Of a stretch of DNA of 64,000 bases, positions 1-9,108 are shown piece by piece. The DNA is from Thalassoglobus neptunius. GTDB taxonomy: Bacteria > Planctomycetota > Planctomycetia > Planctomycetales > Planctomycetaceae. Made by a program: the position numbers and the translations under genes. The stretch is from contig NZ_SIHI01000011.1 in the NCBI RefSeq assembly GCF_007859735.1, positions 32,904 to 96,903 of the forward strand, in the 5' to 3' direction. Numbering within the stretch: position 1 is the first letter of the stretch; each line of letters starts with the position of its first letter. The notes under the pieces were generated by a model, which had not been told where the DNA came from, did not search any database, and saw only the letters and a list, made by a program, of their open reading frames with translations.

Positions 1-768
1 CAGTTTGGCAATTTCGGAAATCGAAGGTTGCTGCTTCGGTGATGGCCGCCGAAACGCTCGAATGTCTCCATGGCATCCGGGGCCTTCCAGCTCCATCGAC
101 ACCATTCCGATAGCACCGTTGTACCGTTTCACAGAATACTTCAGAAGCGGGGCTTCAGGCTCTCGATCAAACGTCAGTTGCAGTTCTGCGAAGACGGAAT
201 GCATCCCCGGGCATTCGCCTCCCACAAGCCTCGAACATGTCGACACTGTTGAAAGTTGTTGAGCTGGAATTAGCGTCGCCAGCTTTGGAAAGAGTTTGCG
301 AGCCAATTCATCTTGCAGGTACAGATTCATAACCCCCGATGTTGTCGCGATTTTCTCATCGTCGAGTTCTGTCGGGACTGCTCTCTCCGGGATCTCATTC
401 TTCGGGGAACAAGAATTCTGATCGCGACGATTTCCTGTCTCGGCCTTCAATGTGAGTGCAACAGCGCCATTGCTCACCAGCTCCGCCTGAATCGAATCAG
501 AACTTCTCTCAATAGTTGCAACGACTTCATCGCCGACCAAAAGAGGTTTGTGGAACATCGCTCTTACGCGAGTGATTTCACACTCAGATGACTCTTCCTG
601 CATCGCTCGGTCCAGCACCCAAAGGACCGAGTGAATTCCATGAACGACAGGACCGCCAAACAGCAACCGGCGACTTGCTACGGGATCTACGTGAAGTGGA
701 TTGTGATCACCGGAAAGCGAAGCGAACTCCAATTGGTGATCCATTGTGAAAACTCGAGTCTCATTCAT
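1..768 (-). CDS. MaoC-like acyl dehydratase, 3' end outside window
   Basis: An open frame of 256 codons runs leftward off the window edge without a stop. The N-terminus carries the hydratase/dehydratase signature FASLSGDHNPLHVDP followed by FGGPVVHGIH, typical of MaoC hot-dog enzymes that hydrate enoyl-thioesters. A second block around TCSRLVGGECPGMHS may belong to a second hot-dog fold. The ATG at 768 was chosen because an in-frame TGA lies at 775-777, just upstream. It lies outside the repeat-bounded element, so it probably belongs to the host chromosome. Seen: motif and open frame. Inferred: substrate is a fatty-acyl or polyketide-type thioester; nothing nearby narrows it. Confidence 0.8.
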   Translation of the reverse strand, partial: MNETRVFTMDHQLEFASLSGDHNPLHVDPVASRRLLFGGPVVHGIHSVLWVLDRAMQEESSECEITRVRAMFHKPLLVGDEVVATIERSSDSIQAELVSNGAVALTLKAETGNRRDQNSCSPKNEIPERAVPTELDDEKIATTSGVMNLYLQDELARKLFPKLATLIPAQQLSTVSTCSRLVGGECPGMHSVFAELQLTFDREPEAPLLKYSVKRYNGAIGMVSMELEGPGCHGDIRAFRRPSPKQQPSISEIAKL

Positions 769-1829
769 TCCGATTCACATTCCAAATCGATTTGTGCTGT
801 CGTGACTTGCGAACTTGGAGTCGATCTCGTCGCGTCTGAATTGCTGCCTCGCAACTTCGCGATCCGCTATCCATTGTCTACAGAATGAACCGGACTCGAA
901 AAGTGATCTCAAAATGCCGTGACGTTGTCTCTTTCCGCTCACACTAGTAGATGTTATTCGATCACCATGAATGCACCGAAATGGGGGAAGCGACTCATGC
1001 CTGTCGATGATAATCATCATGAGGAAGTCGCATTCGGGGCAATCAAGCATTCGCGGCAATCAGTGGTTCAGACGTGCGACGAAAAAATCGCTTCGCAACT
1101 TGTGGGAGCTTACTTCACTCAACCAAAACCGGACAGTTTCGAGCTGAAAATCCTCGCAATTGTCAATCAGCTGAAGCCAGTTGTGCAGGCTGTGCAATTG
1201 TCCTGGCGTCCTTGCCGAAATTCGAAACACAGATTCCCGACCAGATTCCCAATGTCGCAAACATCAGAGAAAGATTCCCCGAAACAATCGACAGTTTTCC
1301 CTCAGGGAGCCCGAATTGAGAATCACTACGGCGATTCAGCATCGCTGAGAAACTTGACCGCAACCGGGTGCAAACCTCACCACGAGCAAGGATCGTCGGA
1401 CCCACCCAGATCTCGCTCCTCACAGCCCACAAGCGACCCAACAAGCCTCAACACCGACCAATCGCGATTCGAGTCGTCCCGTGCTGTCAGACTCGAGCGG
1501 CTTCTCTTTCGCCCATTGGATCAGCAAATCCGCAAATGATCAAAACTTTTCCAATCACTCCTCTCCAAATTCCCTTCCTGCACGACACAAGAACACCAAA
1601 GAAGCTGGCAACTTCCCAGCCCGAAATAGTCCCAGATTCGATGCATCGATATTCCGTAAGTGTTTGTTTTCAATGGTGTTGTGGAGAATTCCAATTGTTG
1701 GGTCGGTTAGCCTGCAGGTTCGAAGACTCCTTCCAACTCAGTCTGAAGAGGTCTCCAAAAATTCTTCGCCCCCAGATCTCCAAAGTTGGCTTGCAGGACA
1801 CTCACTCTTTATCTAAAGTTCCCGCGTCT
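769..1829. other. Intergenic stretch without a convincing gene
   Basis: About 1.06 kb between the MaoC gene and tRNA-Asn. The longest open frame (919-1539, plus) gives a 206-residue product rich in Ser, Arg and Pro, with no recognisable motif or hydrophobic core. Opposite-strand frames are equally unconvincing. It may hold promoters for the flanking genes or decayed coding sequence. Confidence 0.5.
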
Positions 1830-1902
1830 TCCCCGATAGCTCAATTGGTAGAGCGCCGGACTGTTAATCCGTAGGTTGTAGGTTCGAGTCCTACTCGGGG
1901 AG
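1830..1902 (+). tRNA. tRNA-Asn (anticodon GTT)
   Basis: A full cloverleaf is visible: acceptor stem TCCCCGA/TCGGGGA (7 bp), D-arm GCTC...GAGC, anticodon loop CTGTTAA with anticodon GTT, T-arm GTAGG-TTCGAGT-CCTAC, and discriminator G. The 3' CCA is not encoded. The gene is intact although a mobile element begins at its 3' end, as expected when the element side restores the tRNA end. The recombinase gene on the other strand overlaps most of it. Confidence 0.97.
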
Positions 1903-3616
1903 CTTTCTGGTCGACTATCCGAACCAAACCGGTTTCGGTTAACTCGGTCTCAGCAGAATCAACGGCGTCGGTTCCATTTTCGGGATCGACGCCGTTTTGC
2001 GTTGGTGGATCGTTCGGAACTGCCTCAATCCCCTCCTCCTGAAAGTCGAATCCACGATCTGAGCAGACTTCCGGGAACAATCGCATGGCGTAGGTGCCCG
2101 ATTTGCCTTTTGGGTCGTCAGCCTTCAATTCCACGACTTCGATGTAGTGACGGAGTAGTTGGAGTTGCTCCTCGCGGGTCGCTGCATCCAAAATTGGGCC
2201 AACATCGGCCCATGTCTGCAGAAACGCTTTTGCGTCTTCGCTGACACGCTCGACCGGTGCCTGCTGTTTTTCGAGCTTCAGGAGTTGCCTTTCGAGAGCG
2301 ATTTCTTCCTGTTCGAGCTTGGTCAGCTCGCCTTGGACGCTTTTCAGAGCCTTTGCCCCCATGCTCTTTAACACTTCGACGAGTCGGCTGATGTCGGCCT
2401 TCGTTCTCTGAATTTGGCGTCGGAGAACATCTTCCTGCTGTTTCAGTTTGACAGCTTCACCATTGAGGCAGGCAATGGCCCGGTCCGCGATCTTTTGACG
2501 GTCTTCAATTGCACTTCCAATTTCACGAATTCGCCCGATCAAAGCCTCTTCCAAAGCCTCAGCGGGAATTCTTGGTGAGTCGCAGGAGTATTTTCCGGCT
2601 TCATGCGACTGGCGAGTACATTGGTAGTAATAGTGAACCCGCTTTCGACCATGAGCGCAATTTCCGACCATGTGAGAACCACAGGCACAACGTAACAATC
2701 CCGACAGTAGGTACTGTCGCCCCTTCGGCTTTCGCACGTTGTTGCGACGTTTGGTGTTCTTTTCCAATTGTTGTTGGACGCGATCGAATTGCAACTTGGT
2801 GATGATCGCTGGATGGCAGTCGTCTTTCACGACGCCTCCCCAACTTACCTGCCCGATGTAAACAGTGTTTCGAAGAAGGCCGGTAATCTTCTGTTTCGTG
2901 AAGAGATTTCCGCCACGAACCTTGTCTGTGCGAGTCTTGTATGTCGGATAGCGAACGCCCTGATCGCTCAGCATTCGGCAGACAGCACCCGTCGAGCCTA
3001 ATTCTTCATAGCTGTCGTAGATCTGGCGAACGATCGCAGCACCTTCCGCATCAACACTCAGTTTTCCCGATTCTTCGTCGCTCACGCTGTAGCCCAGAAC
3101 GTGTCCGCCATTCCACAATCCCCTCTCCGCTCGGTCACGCATGATTGAGTAGGTTCTTTCAGCGGTCATCTTTCGTTCAAGCTGAGCAAAAACCATGATG
3201 AGTTGCACCATCGCTTCGCCTGTTGGCATTGATGTATCGAATTTCTCGCGCAGCGAAACGACATCAACATCATGATCATCAAACAGAGACCACAGATCGA
3301 CGAAGTCTTTCATACTCCGAGTAATTCGATCTAATTTGAAACAGATCACTAAATCGACCTTACCAGCAGCGATGTCGCGTTTGAGCCGTTGAAGCTGCGG
3401 ACGGTTTTGGTTTTTCGCTGAACGTCCAGCGTCGATGTAAAACTCCAGCGACTCAACATCCCAGCCTTCGCGACGTGTGCGGAATTCGACTTCCGTTTCA
3501 ATCTCGCTTTGTTGAGCGGCGAGGCTATCCCCTTCTGTTACCTGTCGTTGGGACGAAACTCGCACGTAGCCGGCAATTCGCAGGCGTTTTGATTTTTCTC
3601 GTTCTTGCTTTCTCAT
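1841..3616 (-). CDS. Large serine recombinase (integrase of the tRNA-Asn element)
   Basis: A 591-aa site-specific recombinase. Residues 13-155 form the resolvase domain with nucleophile Ser21 in YVRVSS and the conserved DRITRS and FAQLERK blocks. A Recombinase domain follows, then a zinc ribbon beginning LLRCACGSH (about 305-350) and a coiled coil (about 370-460). The last 17 codons, from VGLEPTTYG to the stop, are the antisense of tRNA-Asn, and the stop lies in its D-arm. This tail is therefore supplied by the target site. In the predicted excised circle the frame instead runs into the HTH segment now at 48072-48397, giving about 678 aa. An upstream 79-aa gene lies 35 bp away on the same strand. 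Confidence 0.93.
   Translation of the reverse strand: MRKQEREKSKRLRIAGYVRVSSQRQVTEGDSLAAQQSEIETEVEFRTRREGWDVESLEFYIDAGRSAKNQNRPQLQRLKRDIAAGKVDLVICFKLDRITRSMKDFVDLWSLFDDHDVDVVSLREKFDTSMPTGEAMVQLIMVFAQLERKMTAERTYSIMRDRAERGLWNGGHVLGYSVSDEESGKLSVDAEGAAIVRQIYDSYEELGSTGAVCRMLSDQGVRYPTYKTRTDKVRGGNLFTKQKITGLLRNTVYIGQVSWGGVVKDDCHPAIITKLQFDRVQQQLEKNTKRRNNVRKPKGRQYLLSGLLRCACGSHMVGNCAHGRKRVHYYYQCTRQSHEAGKYSCDSPRIPAEALEEALIGRIREIGSAIEDRQKIADRAIACLNGEAVKLKQQEDVLRRQIQRTKADISRLVEVLKSMGAKALKSVQGELTKLEQEEIALERQLLKLEKQQAPVERVSEDAKAFLQTWADVGPILDAATREEQLQLLRHYIEVVELKADDPKGKSGTYAMRLFPEVCSDRGFDFQEEGIEAVPNDPPTQNGVDPENGTDAVDSAETELTETGLVRIVDQKAPRVGLEPTTYGLTVRRSTN
1894..1905 (+). repeat. attL core candidate (tRNA-Asn 3' end)
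   Basis: The sequence CTCGGGGAGCTT covers the last nine bases of tRNA-Asn plus three bases. It recurs perfectly at 48386-48397 in the same orientation. A serine recombinase gene reads directly across it. Its position at a tRNA 3' end and at the edge of a block of mobile genes supports an attachment-site core. Confidence 0.75.
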
Positions 3617-3651
3617 TTCAATGCTCGCTTTTTCTTGCGTATCCAGTCTGC

Positions 3652-3891
3652 TTATATTGTATCAGCATCGCTCTGATTGCGTGATTCACTGTCCGCAATC
3701 CTTGCCAGAATCGTTGCGATCAAATGTTGACGGTCAACGCCTCTTCGCTCCGCATCCATGTTTCTGAGTGGGTGATTCTCATTCTCATCAAGTTGCTGAT
3801 GCAGCTTCAGGATGACTGGAACGGGTGCAGGCTTCCGACGACGCCGGGATGATCGTGGGTTCTCATTTTTTGACGATTTCTTTTTCGGCAT
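3652..3891 (-). CDS. Small basic hypothetical protein upstream of recombinase
   Basis: A 79-aa product with a Lys/Arg/Ser-rich N-terminus followed by a predicted amphipathic helical segment (RQHLIATILARIADSE). The ATG at 3891 is preceded by GGAG seven bases upstream, which favours it over longer in-frame starts. It is 35 bp from the recombinase and probably co-transcribed. No family was recognised. A role as recombination accessory factor is possible only from position. Confidence 0.6.
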   Translation of the reverse strand: MPKKKSSKNENPRSSRRRRKPAPVPVILKLHQQLDENENHPLRNMDAERRGVDRQHLIATILARIADSESRNQSDADTI

Positions 3892-4071
3892 GACATGGCT
3901 CCGACAGCAGTTCAGCAATCGATTCACAGAAAACCCGTGATGACAATCAGAGCCTAAACGTGGATTGAATCCCCCTTGCGCAGCCGCAGGAATAATCGAC
4001 AGCAATGCAGCAGCACCTAGTGCAGTCAAATCGTGGGACCGTATAGCAACCGCCGAAATGGATGATGCAAT

Positions 4072-4337
4072 ACCGTTTCATACAACCGTTTCATTCACTG
4101 TTTCGGAACCGTAACAGACCCGCTGCTTAAACGTTGCACAGACGTTTAAGCGACCTTTGCTGCACCGTCTAGGTGCCATCAATCTACCGTGAGTACCTAA
4201 TGAATTGCCGTCAATGACCGTTTCATGTTGACGGTTGCTTCGCTCCTGCAACCGTCGCATTTCCGTATCAATTGAGCCTGTCTGGAACCTATCGAATGGG
4301 CTGCAACCGTTGCGAGATGTTCTTGACACCGTCGCAT
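4072..4337 (+). repeat. Iteron-like direct repeats ACCGTYKCAT, candidate origin/operator
   Basis: Five copies of a 10-bp motif stand in the same orientation: ACCGTTTCAT at 4072-4081, 4085-4094 and 4217-4226, and ACCGTCGCAT at 4251-4260 and 4328-4337. The first two are 13 bp apart. Related ACCGTTGC and inverted GCAACGGT copies lie nearby. The array sits directly upstream of the initiator operon, as iterons of replicons or autoregulatory operators often do. Confidence 0.55.
4125..4151. promoter_or_regulatory. 10-bp perfect inverted repeat within the iteron region
   Basis: GCTTAAACGT (4125-4134) and ACGTTTAAGC (4142-4151) are perfect reverse complements with a 7-base spacer. It lies between iteron copies 2 and 3 and may be a binding site for a dimeric regulator or a cruciform in an origin. 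Confidence 0.5.
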
Positions 4338-4375
4338 GACACAGGCAGTCTGCAACGGTCACTCCCCCAACTTGT

Positions 4376-5032
4376 ATGCCTCACCCGAAGATATCCGGCT
4401 TCATTACACGAGCCAGTGCCCAGCGCAAGTTCAACCGCTCCAAAGCATCATTCATCCGCGATGTCGATCTAGCATTTGAGCGAAAGGACTCCGAGTTCCT
4501 CAGCCATTTTCGCGTTGGATTGAATGACGGCTCCGAGTTAGCTGGAGAAGAAGCAACGAAGGCTCGGCTACATGAACTGCAATCAAGGCAGCCTCGTTGG
4601 TATATCGAATTGAAGTTTCTCGAATCGGGCTACTGGCAAAGCCCGGACACTCTAGAAGAGGCTGAGCCATCAAAGTCCAACGACAGCGTGCAAACTTCAA
4701 GCGAGGCAAGCTTTGAGCTTCGACATCAGCTCGATCTAGCGGAGCAGCAAATCGCGACTCAGGATAAGACGATTCACCGATTGGAGGACGACAAAACGTT
4801 CTTGCAGAATGAGTTGGAGAACCGAAGGGGAGAGATCGACAAGCTACGAGGGTTCTTTGAGAGTGTTGGTGATGCCGCCGACAGCACTGCAAAATTGAGA
4901 AGCGGTGCTCAAGGCGATCACAATGTCGTTGATTCACCACAGAACTTGACAGCAAATTCAAAGAAGGGGAGTATCACTCGCCAATACTTGCCGACGTTTC
5001 ATAAGTTTCTCAGCAAGTTCCGTTCTGCTTAA
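4376..5032 (+). CDS. Coiled-coil protein, first gene of replication operon
   Basis: A 218-aa protein. The first about 90 residues look like a compact globular, possibly DNA-binding, domain. Residues about 110-165 form a heptad-rich coiled coil (LDLAEQQIATQDKTIHRLEDD), and the C-terminus is basic. The stop overlaps the next start (TAATG at 5032), so it is translationally coupled to the O-like initiator. The ATG at 4376 has no clear Shine-Dalgarno site. Its place between iteron-like repeats and the initiator suggests a replication or partition accessory or regulator. The family was not recognised. Confidence 0.75.
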   Translation: MPHPKISGFITRASAQRKFNRSKASFIRDVDLAFERKDSEFLSHFRVGLNDGSELAGEEATKARLHELQSRQPRWYIELKFLESGYWQSPDTLEEAEPSKSNDSVQTSSEASFELRHQLDLAEQQIATQDKTIHRLEDDKTFLQNELENRRGEIDKLRGFFESVGDAADSTAKLRSGAQGDHNVVDSPQNLTANSKKGSITRQYLPTFHKFLSKFRSA

Positions 5033-6429
5033 TGAGAAATCGCCAGGAGGAATTCACAGGCTTTGAACCTCTGTCGGCAAACTATATTTATTGCCCGAAT
5101 CAGTTCCTCGACGTTTGTCTTCCGAATTGCTCTCGCGGAGTGACAAGAATTGTTGCCTACGTCATTCGGCAAACACTTGGGTGGCTTGATTCGCAAGGAA
5201 ATCCAATTCAACAGGAAATCTTTGTCAGCCATCGAGATTTAGTAAAGCAGGCTGGTGTTAGTAAGGGAGCGATCGGACCAGCACTGGACGACGCTTGCAG
5301 ACTCAACTTTCTACAACGCCAAAGTAGGGGAGTTGCTTGCTCGAAAGGAACTCGGGGGCAATCCGCATCTTATTCTTTGCGGTGGGATGACTCAGGCGAA
5401 TACCACAAGAACGTGGTCAACTTCGCAGGTTTTTATTGCGGTGAGGGTCATCGAACTCCGGTTCCCAACCAGTTTTTTGACCTGATTGTCCGCCACGAAT
5501 CACGTGCCGTAGCCAAAGTCGTTGGTACAGTAATCCGCCACACGATTGGATATCAGAATCAATTTGGAGGGCGTCGGACCTCAGCTCCACTTTCGCATGC
5601 TTACATCGGACGGTATGCCAATCTCAGTGAAGGTCGTATTCTCGCACAGGCAATCCAGCAGGCAGAGGGAACGGGATATATCACCTGCATTCAGCAAGGT
5701 CGATTTGCTGCTGATTCAAAAGATCGTGAACCCGCACAGTATTCTGTGAAATGGCTTCCGAACAACGCTTCCAATGAGAGCGGTTCAAAAAGACCAACAG
5801 GAAATCGGTTCAAAAAGACCAGCAGCAACGGTTCAGAAAAGCCAGCAATAAAGCGGTTCAAAAAGACCAGCAATAGAAAGACACTACTTAAAGACAACGA
5901 CAAACAGCAGGATACTGCTGTCAAATTGGCGAAAGAAAAACTGATCGATGCGGGATTCGATCGTCGCACTGCTACTGAACTGGCCTCAAAGAGGGGACTC
6001 GGAGTAATCGAACGCCAGATTAACTGGCTTGACCACCGCAACCCCCGCGACAGTCGAGTCGGTATGTTACGGAAAGCAATCGAAGAAGATTGGGAAAAGC
6101 CAATAGCAATCAAGCAACGAGAGAAAGTTGTTACCCAACGTAAGCGGGATACCGAACGCGATCGAATCCTCCAACTGGAAGATGCTCGCGTTTCCGAGTC
6201 GAAAGCAAAACGGCGGCACCGAAAAAGACGCCTCCAACAGGTCTGGGACGGTGCGTCTTCGCAGGACCGCGAACGTTGGATCAAGCAGGCCGTCGATGCT
6301 GAAACCAGTCATCGCATTGCAGACCTTATCCGGCGTCAAACTCCGGCCACTTCGACACCGCACATTCAAGTGCTAGAAGTAATCGCCAAAGATAGGCAAC
6401 TACCGAAAATTCTCGTGTCGGAAACCTAA
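5032..6429 (+). CDS. Phage replication protein O-like initiator with duplicated winged helix
   Basis: A 465-aa protein. Residues about 8-100 resemble the N-terminal winged helix of phage O/RepO-type initiators (PNQFLDVCLP, VIRQTLGW, VSKGAIGPALDDA). A second, similar unit follows at about 140-230 (VPNQFFDLIVRHESRA, VIRHTIGYQNQFGG), so the domain is duplicated. A linker at about 250-285 repeats the motif RFKKTS. The C-terminal half is highly charged. O-type proteins bind origins and recruit helicase or primase. The upstream iteron-like repeats and the primase gene nearby fit an initiator. ATG at 5032 overlaps the upstream stop. Confidence 0.75.
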   Translation: MRNRQEEFTGFEPLSANYIYCPNQFLDVCLPNCSRGVTRIVAYVIRQTLGWLDSQGNPIQQEIFVSHRDLVKQAGVSKGAIGPALDDACRLNFLQRQSRGVACSKGTRGQSASYSLRWDDSGEYHKNVVNFAGFYCGEGHRTPVPNQFFDLIVRHESRAVAKVVGTVIRHTIGYQNQFGGRRTSAPLSHAYIGRYANLSEGRILAQAIQQAEGTGYITCIQQGRFAADSKDREPAQYSVKWLPNNASNESGSKRPTGNRFKKTSSNGSEKPAIKRFKKTSNRKTLLKDNDKQQDTAVKLAKEKLIDAGFDRRTATELASKRGLGVIERQINWLDHRNPRDSRVGMLRKAIEEDWEKPIAIKQREKVVTQRKRDTERDRILQLEDARVSESKAKRRHRKRRLQQVWDGASSQDRERWIKQAVDAETSHRIADLIRRQTPATSTPHIQVLEVIAKDRQLPKILVSET

Positions 6430-6978
6430 CTCGAAAGCGACCGGAGGTCGCAGCATTGAACATGCGACACACAGCAGTGGAACAACACTGATCGACAAGC
6501 GAATCAGTTCACCTCAAAGAAAGAAATCTCTGCCCTTTTGTGTGATCTAAAAGTTGACTCGTGAGCGGGTCGGTCATCAGGTCGGTCAACGGGTCGATGC
6601 AATCGAACCCATTCTTCGCTCGGACAAGCCGAGAATGTTCGCCTCGATGAGGGCTCCGCGTCGACGGGCTTTGCCCGCGACCGGCGGAGCTTTCGACGAC
6701 GTTGGCGGAGCAACTGCTTCATCTCCGCCGGTCGCGGCCATTGGCTCGTGCCTCGCCTGCACCCTCGACGCGTCGCCGCACTCCTCTTCGCCAACGTCGG
6801 AGACGCTCCACTAATCGGCTACCGCCGATCGGCACCGCCTCACTGTCCACCTCGGCGGTCGCTGAAGCTTCTGTGAGCCGCATTCGATTGCTGATGGCAT
6901 TAGGTCACCTCAGCCGTCTAAAAACGTCTGGTAGGTGCCATTAAATCCGCCGCAGACACCGCTGAACTTTCGTCGCAG
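6430..6978. other. Structured non-coding region between initiator and primase genes
   Basis: 549 bp without a credible gene but with many inverted repeats. There is a hairpin GCGACC-GGA-GGTCGC at 6437-6451. GGTCGGTCA is repeated at 6568-6576 and 6580-6588. Perfect 14-bp arms lie at 6676-6689 and 6723-6736, and perfect 11-bp arms at 6697-6707 and 6789-6799. These two stems interleave. A further hairpin is ATCGGC-TACC-GCCGAT. Candidates are a replication origin, a structured RNA, or bidirectional terminators between the convergent genes. Confidence 0.5.
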
Positions 6979-8163
6979 CTATCGCTGAATTGTTAAGTCG
7001 ATTTCGTTCCACTCATCATCCGTGAAATCTTCGGGCTGTCGCCCTGCGAACTTCCCCTCGTGCATATTGCTACTGCAACCTAGCTTCACATCAATCGACG
7101 CTTCGCTGAGTTGCCAAAGCAACTCTTTGAATGCGGCTTCGCCTTCTTCGTCACAATCAGGCATCAGCACGATGCGGTCGTGACCAGCTTGGCGAGCGAA
7201 TCGTATCAACTTCTCAACTTGAGCATCTGTCGCCTTGTTGCTACCAAGGCCGACAGCAGCAACGCCAAGCGTTTCCATTCTTAGCACTTCGTTCATGCCT
7301 TCGGCGACAACGAGTCCACGCTTCGCAAGCGATTCACGAACGTATGGCTCTTCGAGGCGACCGGCGTGACCACCGTATAATTCCAATCCTTTGTGAAAGC
7401 CCTGTACGAACCGGTGTTTGCCTGGTCGCTTGCCGTCGGGGCGACCTTCGCGAATCCACTTTGCCCATTTCTCCTCAAAGGAAAGATCGCGGCCAGAGTA
7501 GCTGACGACTTCGCTTCGCTCATTGCGATGGGTGTAGACGAGATACCCTTTACGGAACAGTGACCGTCCATTGCCGGGAATCCATCCCACGCCCCATTTC
7601 TCAAGTAACTCAGGAGTCATCCAACGTCGATGCCGCACATATTCAGCAGCCTTTGGACTCATGTCAGCAACATCCGTCACGAGATCGTTGTATAAGTCCG
7701 CAATCTTTTGAGCGGCTTCTTTTTCGTGACGAACAAGTGGAGTGTTCACCGGCTTGGGAGCAGGGGATTGAGTTGGTCGAACGGTTGTTGTCCCCACTTG
7801 CGGCACCGTATCGGTTGCACCGGAAATCTCTCGCAACTTGGCGACAGCCGACTTAAATTCATCGCCGCGAAGTCGTCCGCCCGTTGGCGGTTCGTGACGT
7901 TCTAAACCGTGAAGAAGTGTCAACAGGTTGCCGCGAACCCCGCACGAGTGGCAGTAGATTCGATTGACAGCATCGTTCAGTTTTACAGTCAAGTTTCCGT
8001 ATTGGTTGTCGGCACATTCTTCGTTGAACACGCACTCCATGCGATGCTCTGCAGAACCCGCTTTGGAAAGCGGCTTACCATAGTGATTCAGGATCTGATC
8101 GACTGAGGTCTCTTCGATCAGTTCGTCAACGTCTTTCATGTAGCCTGAGTTTCGGTGTTTCAT
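6979..8163 (-). CDS. DNA primase, CHC2 zinc finger plus TOPRIM
   Basis: A 394-aa plasmid/phage-type primase that would lay RNA primers for element replication. The N-terminal zinc finger has Cys pairs in CVFNEEC and CHSCGVRGN (about residues 44-80). The TOPRIM domain (about 285-360) shows the catalytic Glu in VVAEGMNEV and the metal-binding DxD in LMPDCDEEG. It is shorter than chromosomal DnaG and lacks an obvious helicase-binding C-terminus. ATG at 8163 or the in-frame ATG eight codons later could be the start. It is divergent from the replication-relaxation gene with 45 bp between starts. Confidence 0.9.
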   Translation of the reverse strand: MKHRNSGYMKDVDELIEETSVDQILNHYGKPLSKAGSAEHRMECVFNEECADNQYGNLTVKLNDAVNRIYCHSCGVRGNLLTLLHGLERHEPPTGGRLRGDEFKSAVAKLREISGATDTVPQVGTTTVRPTQSPAPKPVNTPLVRHEKEAAQKIADLYNDLVTDVADMSPKAAEYVRHRRWMTPELLEKWGVGWIPGNGRSLFRKGYLVYTHRNERSEVVSYSGRDLSFEEKWAKWIREGRPDGKRPGKHRFVQGFHKGLELYGGHAGRLEEPYVRESLAKRGLVVAEGMNEVLRMETLGVAAVGLGSNKATDAQVEKLIRFARQAGHDRIVLMPDCDEEGEAAFKELLWQLSEASIDVKLGCSSNMHEGKFAGRQPEDFTDDEWNEIDLTIQR

Positions 8164-8208
8164 GCAAGGGGAAGTAAGAGGGAATCATGCTACACTTGAT
8201 TAGATTCC

Positions 8209-9108
8209 ATGCCAAAAAGAAACCGAGCGAATATCGGGCCGAGAGATATCGAACTGCTGATGGCCCTCGATCGTTGCCCGCTGACAGTCGGTCAACTCTG
8301 CCGACTCAGTTTATCGTTTGCCGCTCCTTTCAACGATGAAAGCAACCTTCGGCGAAGGCTTCGTGCATTGGCAAACGCAGGACTACTCAAATCATGGCGA
8401 TATTCGATCGCATCCGAAGGTCAGTCTCCGAAGTATTTCAAACTCAGTCGAGACGGTTATCGAATGCTGTATGGTTTCGATGCGGTTTTGCCGCGACGAC
8501 GGTACTTCGAGGAAATCCGCCCCGGCCATCATCACCACACTTTTTGTCTTGCCGAATTGGTTGTTCGATTGATTACGACAGGGCAGCGAGAAGGAACTCG
8601 CGTCCGGCATTTTGCTCGCGAAAACAGTGTCAAGCTGGTGGCAAACGGCTTCACGCTCTTTCCTGATTGTGCATTTCAGCTTGTCACGAGAGACGGGCAG
8701 GAATTCAACTTCGTGGTTGAACTAGACAACGGTACTGAACGAATCAGAACAGCGAAAGACGTTGAATCAATCGAACGAAAGCTTCGTGGCTATGACGCTC
8801 ACCAGTCACAGTTCGCGTCGAGTGATCGACAACGATATTTGGTGCTATTTGTGACAACACGGAGTTCCGAACGCACTAAACGTATTCTTGATCTTGCCGC
8901 ACTGGTGATGCAAAACCCGCAACGTACGGTTTTTCTTGCCTGTGATTTGCCAACGCTGGATCAACATGACCCGTTCGAGAAACCTGTTTTCGTCGACCAT
9001 CGCGGCCTGAAGCGAACACTGCTTCCAATCACTTCACGTCGCCCGCCACAGCCAGTCGACAGCCGAGGAGAAGAGATTAAATGTGAAGCGATCAGTTTGA
9101 GAGGCTAA
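8209..9108 (+). CDS. Replication-relaxation family protein
   Basis: A 299-aa protein with an N-terminal winged helix ([25 protein letters not shown]) and a PD-(D/E)XK-like core around FPDCAFQL...[10 protein letters not shown], matching the replication-relaxation (PF13814-type) proteins found on plasmids and conjugative elements. In this family they are associated with plasmid replication and relaxation of supercoiled DNA, though the biochemistry is poorly known. The C-terminus overlaps the 3' end of the convergent czcC gene by 17 bp. A second, diverged family member is at 37093-37995. Confidence 0.75.
   Translation: MPKRNRANIGPRDIELLMALDRCPLTVGQLCRLSLSFAAPFNDESNLRRRLRALANAGLLKSWRYSIASEGQSPKYFKLSRDGYRMLYGFDAVLPRRRYFEEIRPGHHHHTFCLAELVVRLITTGQREGTRVRHFARENSVKLVANGFTLFPDCAFQLVTRDGQEFNFVVELDNGTERIRTAKDVESIERKLRGYDAHQSQFASSDRQRYLVLFVTTRSSERTKRILDLAALVMQNPQRTVFLACDLPTLDQHDPFEKPVFVDHRGLKRTLLPITSRRPPQPVDSRGEEIKCEAISLRG

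Noticed and set aside
919..1539. 206-codon plus-strand frame near the left edge
   Set aside because: Product is Ser/Arg/Pro-rich without motif, fold signal or ribosome-binding site; competing frames on both strands look equally random.
4072..4337. CRISPR array reading of the short repeats
   Set aside because: Repeats are only 10 bp with irregular spacing and no cas genes; iterons or operators fit better.
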